From: Kineosporia babensis
Lineage (GTDB): Bacteria; Actinomycetota; Actinomycetes; Actinomycetales; Kineosporiaceae
Assembly (NCBI RefSeq): GCF_021129305.1
Contig: NZ_JAJOMB010000027.1
Coordinates: 1-64,000, forward strand
Length of the DNA: 64,000 bases
Reading direction: 5' to 3'
This document shows positions 62,140 to 64,000 of this stretch, piece after piece. Under the pieces are notes generated by a model that did no database searches, was not told the DNA's origin, and saw only the letters and a list, made by a program, of their open reading frames with translations. The translations under genes were made by a program, and so were the position numbers. How positions within the stretch are numbered: the first letter of the stretch is position 1; every line of letters starts with the position of its first letter.

Positions 62140-62858
62140 CACCACGCCAACCACCCCCGCCTCTGCGCCTTGAGAGAGCGAGGAGTGAACGGGCCTGCCG
62201 TGCGGCCGGCTCCACCACCACGCGCATCGTGGAGCTGAATCGAGGATCGTTTCTGGTCTGGTCGTGTGGGCTGGTGGTGGGCCGCGCGCACAGCGGTCAG
62301 GCCCCCGGCCTGACCGTTAAGGACTGAGAGTGGGAGCCGCCGAGGCTCACGGGTCAAGAGCGGCCCGAAGGGTCGTCCCGCCAGGGACCGAAGGCTCTTG
62401 AGGCGTGAGAAGCGGCCCCCACAAGCTGCGCGGCCCACCACCAGACCACCCACCAAAACCTGCACCACACAGGTCGTTCGAGCAGACCGCACACGGTGAC
62501 GGACGCCGCCGGACGCAACTGAACCCCAACGGTCCACCGCGTTCCCTGGCGTCACGAAATGGCCTCTCTGTCAATGTCTTTGATGGGTCTAGGTTCTCGG
62601 GTCGGGACTGCTCATGCAAGAGGTGTCGGAGGTTTTCCTGCTCTGACTGGAAGGTGATTGGCTGGAAGGTGGGCTGGCATCGATCGCCGGATGGCGATCG
62701 TGTCGCCGGCCTGGCTGGCGGCTGAGTCATGTGCGGTGCAGGTCGAGAAGTGCTGCACCTCGCGCGCTCTGGTCTGGGCGTCGTTGCGGATGGGGCGAAG
62801 TCGTGTGATCGGGGACGTGATTTCCTGGCGAGTGCCTGTGGCGTGGATGGTGCTGGGC
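62140..62858. other. Candidate oriT, structured gene-free region
   Basis: 719 bp. A perfect repeat CGGTCAGGCC / GGCCTGACCG with spacer CCC lies at 62294-62316. Directly after it is a large imperfect dyad at 62330-62421 (GTGGGAGCCGC / GCGGCCCCCAC outer arms and CTCACG..TCAAGAGC / GCTCTTGA..CGTGAG inner arms). Place next to traA and an accessory-like gene fits an origin of transfer; the nic site cannot be fixed by reading. Confidence 0.5.
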
Positions 62859-63497
62859 ATGACGACATCGCAGAAAGCGCAGACCGGTTCGGGAACGCAG
62901 CCGAACACGCAGGCACAGGGCGAGCAGAAAACGACCGAGCAGAAGCAGGCCGGGCAGAGCGCGTCGGCGGCCTCGGCGCCCGAGACGAACGGTCGCAAGG
63001 GTGGGCGCCGGGGAACGGTGAAGATGGCGGCGCTGCGCAAGGCGCGGGCAGTGAAGATGGCCCGGGACACCCGCGTCATGGAACGCGAAGCCTCCGTGGA
63101 GGCAGCGCTCACGGGCTTCTACCAGGCGCAGGGGGAGAGTGAGGAGATCATGCGGGCAGCGACCGAACGCGCGCAGCAGATCGTGGCGCAGGCGCAGGAA
63201 CGTTGCGCGGCGCCGCGCCACGACATGGAACTGGCGGTTGCGCGGCTGCACGAGCTCGGCGAAACGGCCGTCAGTCTGCGGGAGCTGACGGGCTTGGGCG
63301 CGGTGGCGTTGCGCGAGATCCTGGAGGCCCACACTGACGGGCGGCGCCTGAGCGGTCCCCGCCGCCATCGCCGTCTTACTGCATCGTCCAGCCAGCAGAC
63401 GGCCTGCCCCACCGCCCCCGACTCATCGGACTTCGCGGCCTCTGCGGATTCACTGCGCTCATCGGGAAACACTGGGTCCGAGCCAACGACGGCATGA
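62859..63497 (+). CDS. Small basic helical protein, relaxosome accessory-like
   Basis: 212 residues from ATG 62859 (frame open upstream; another ATG at 62847). Low-complexity Gln/Thr-rich N-terminus, a Lys/Arg-rich segment (NGRKGGRRGTVKMAALRKAR), then a long helix that is probably coiled-coil (AATERAQQIVAQAQERCAAP ... ELAVARLHELGETAVSLREL) and a short HTH-like end (LTGLGAVALREILEAHTDGR). Proteins like this next to traA may help the relaxase bind oriT, comparable to MobC. No family could be named with certainty. Confidence 0.55.
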   Translation: MTTSQKAQTGSGTQPNTQAQGEQKTTEQKQAGQSASAASAPETNGRKGGRRGTVKMAALRKARAVKMARDTRVMEREASVEAALTGFYQAQGESEEIMRAATERAQQIVAQAQERCAAPRHDMELAVARLHELGETAVSLRELTGLGAVALREILEAHTDGRRLSGPRRHRRLTASSSQQTACPTAPDSSDFAASADSLRSSGNTGSEPTTA

Positions 63498-63591
63498 CGA
63501 CCACCAACGCGCAGCGGCCGAAGAATGTGTTTCGTAGCGCGTTGATCGACCAGGACGGCACCTGAAGCAGTAACCCGTGATCGACAAAACG

Positions 63592-63627
63592 GTGAGTGCC
63601 CGGACCCCCTGGGGTCCGGGCACTCAC
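63592..63627. terminator. Strong bidirectional terminator
   Basis: Perfect 17-bp inverted repeat GTGAGTGCCCGGACCCC / GGGGTCCGGGCACTCAC with a two-base spacer, between two genes that converge. Confidence 0.9.
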
Positions 63628-63655
63628 GTACGTTCAGCCCGTGTCGAGATCGTGT

Positions 63656-64000
63656 TCAGGCCCAGTCGGGTTTGGTCTGTAGGCACCAGGGGCAGTCAAT
63701 GTTCCAGTCGCTGCGCTGGTTCAGGGCCAGGGATCGGGAGGTGGGTGAGGTGAAGACGGGCAGCTGGTACTCCATGCACCGCACGCCGTACCCGGTGCTG
63801 CCGTGGTGGGTTTTGGTCGCATCGACCGGCAGGACGGGGGTGAGAGTGTCGGTGCTCTCCTGGAAGACCAGGCCGGCTGCTTCCCGGGGCCACCGATCCC
63901 AGGACCGGGACGTGATTTCCCGGGTCGTGGACAGGCGCTGGAACCCTTCGGCCAGGTCGGGCCGGGCGGTCATCAGGGAGGCGATGGTGGGGTAGGCCTT
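63656..64000 (-). CDS. Unrecognised protein, 5' end outside window
   Basis: The frame is open to the right edge (KAYPTIASLMTARPDLAEGF is the first part seen) and ends TGA at 63656; about 114 residues are present. Seen: DALG-free basic/aromatic region SWDRWPREAAGLVFQESTDT, then VRCMEYQLPVFTSPTSRSLA and a C-terminal DCPWC pair near the end, which may bind metal. I cannot assign a family. It converges on the relaxase accessory gene with a terminator between. Confidence 0.55.
   Translation of the reverse strand, partial: KAYPTIASLMTARPDLAEGFQRLSTTREITSRSWDRWPREAAGLVFQESTDTLTPVLPVDATKTHHGSTGYGVRCMEYQLPVFTSPTSRSLALNQRSDWNIDCPWCLQTKPDWA

Noticed and set aside
1-64000. CRISPR arrays and complete tRNA or rRNA genes
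   Set aside because: No regular direct repeats with spacers were seen, and the only tRNA signal is the 3' end at 38.1 kb.

Overview
The window is 64 kb of GC-rich DNA with GTG/TTG starts, overlapping stop/start codons, SARP/BTAD, NB-ARC and XRE-TPR regulators, a LacI-controlled sugar locus and a MobF relaxase. This fits an actinomycete, perhaps of the Kineosporiales or Streptomyces type; the exact taxon cannot be fixed by reading alone. Most of the content is accessory rather than core genome.

Left end (0-2.07 kb): the 3' part of an IS1634-type transposase, a MazG-like gene and a decayed C-terminal piece of a UDP-sugar dehydrogenase. Next (2.07-10.97 kb) is an island that mixes conflict-type genes (EACC1 + caspase-TPR, and a STAND NB-ARC-TPR protein) with sugar-phosphate genes (GmhA-like SIS isomerase translationally coupled to a GT20 glycosyltransferase, a glucose-6-phosphate dehydrogenase and a glucokinase) in alternating orientation.

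11-22 kb: a sphingomyelinase-like phosphodiesterase, gene remnants (response regulator, internally deleted VOC protein), then a sugar-utilisation locus. That locus has a Tat-exported GH43-like beta-propeller divergent from lacI, an FAD oxidoreductase, a solute-binding lipoprotein and two permeases, with two matching palindromic operators in the divergent region. 22-27.5 kb: a 1641-residue secreted RHS/YD protein with a short hydrophobic Gly/Ala-rich tip, followed by a tiny membrane protein that may be its immunity partner.

28.5-38 kb: a tight Tad/type-IVc-pilus-like operon (membrane protein, CpaB/SAF, TadA ATPase, TadB, TadC, three TadE/G-like pseudopilins, and a multi-pass membrane BTAD regulator). 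Right after it lies the 3' end of a tRNA-like gene (T-arm, acceptor, CCA), which looks like an attachment site, then tandem short repeats, a strong bidirectional terminator and an AbiTii-type defence gene.

39.6-51.4 kb: a ten-gene minus-strand cluster that looks like a pathway for an activated heptose conjugate: a GmhA-kinase-nucleotidyltransferase fusion, NAD-dependent epimerase, GMC oxidoreductase, sulfotransferase, two APH-like kinases, a GT9/heptosyltransferase-like protein and a methyltransferase. It borders a block of two XRE-TPR regulators, a TrmO-like protein and a serine beta-lactamase-fold hydrolase. Two copies of ATGCGGAC-N10-GTCCGCAT lie in the intergenic spaces here and are good operator candidates.

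57-64 kb: a MobF (TraA) relaxase-helicase, a structured candidate oriT and a divergent small basic accessory protein. With the tRNA-like end at 38.16 kb this suggests that 38-64+ kb is (part of) an integrated conjugative element carrying the heptose cluster as cargo; no integrase is in the window.
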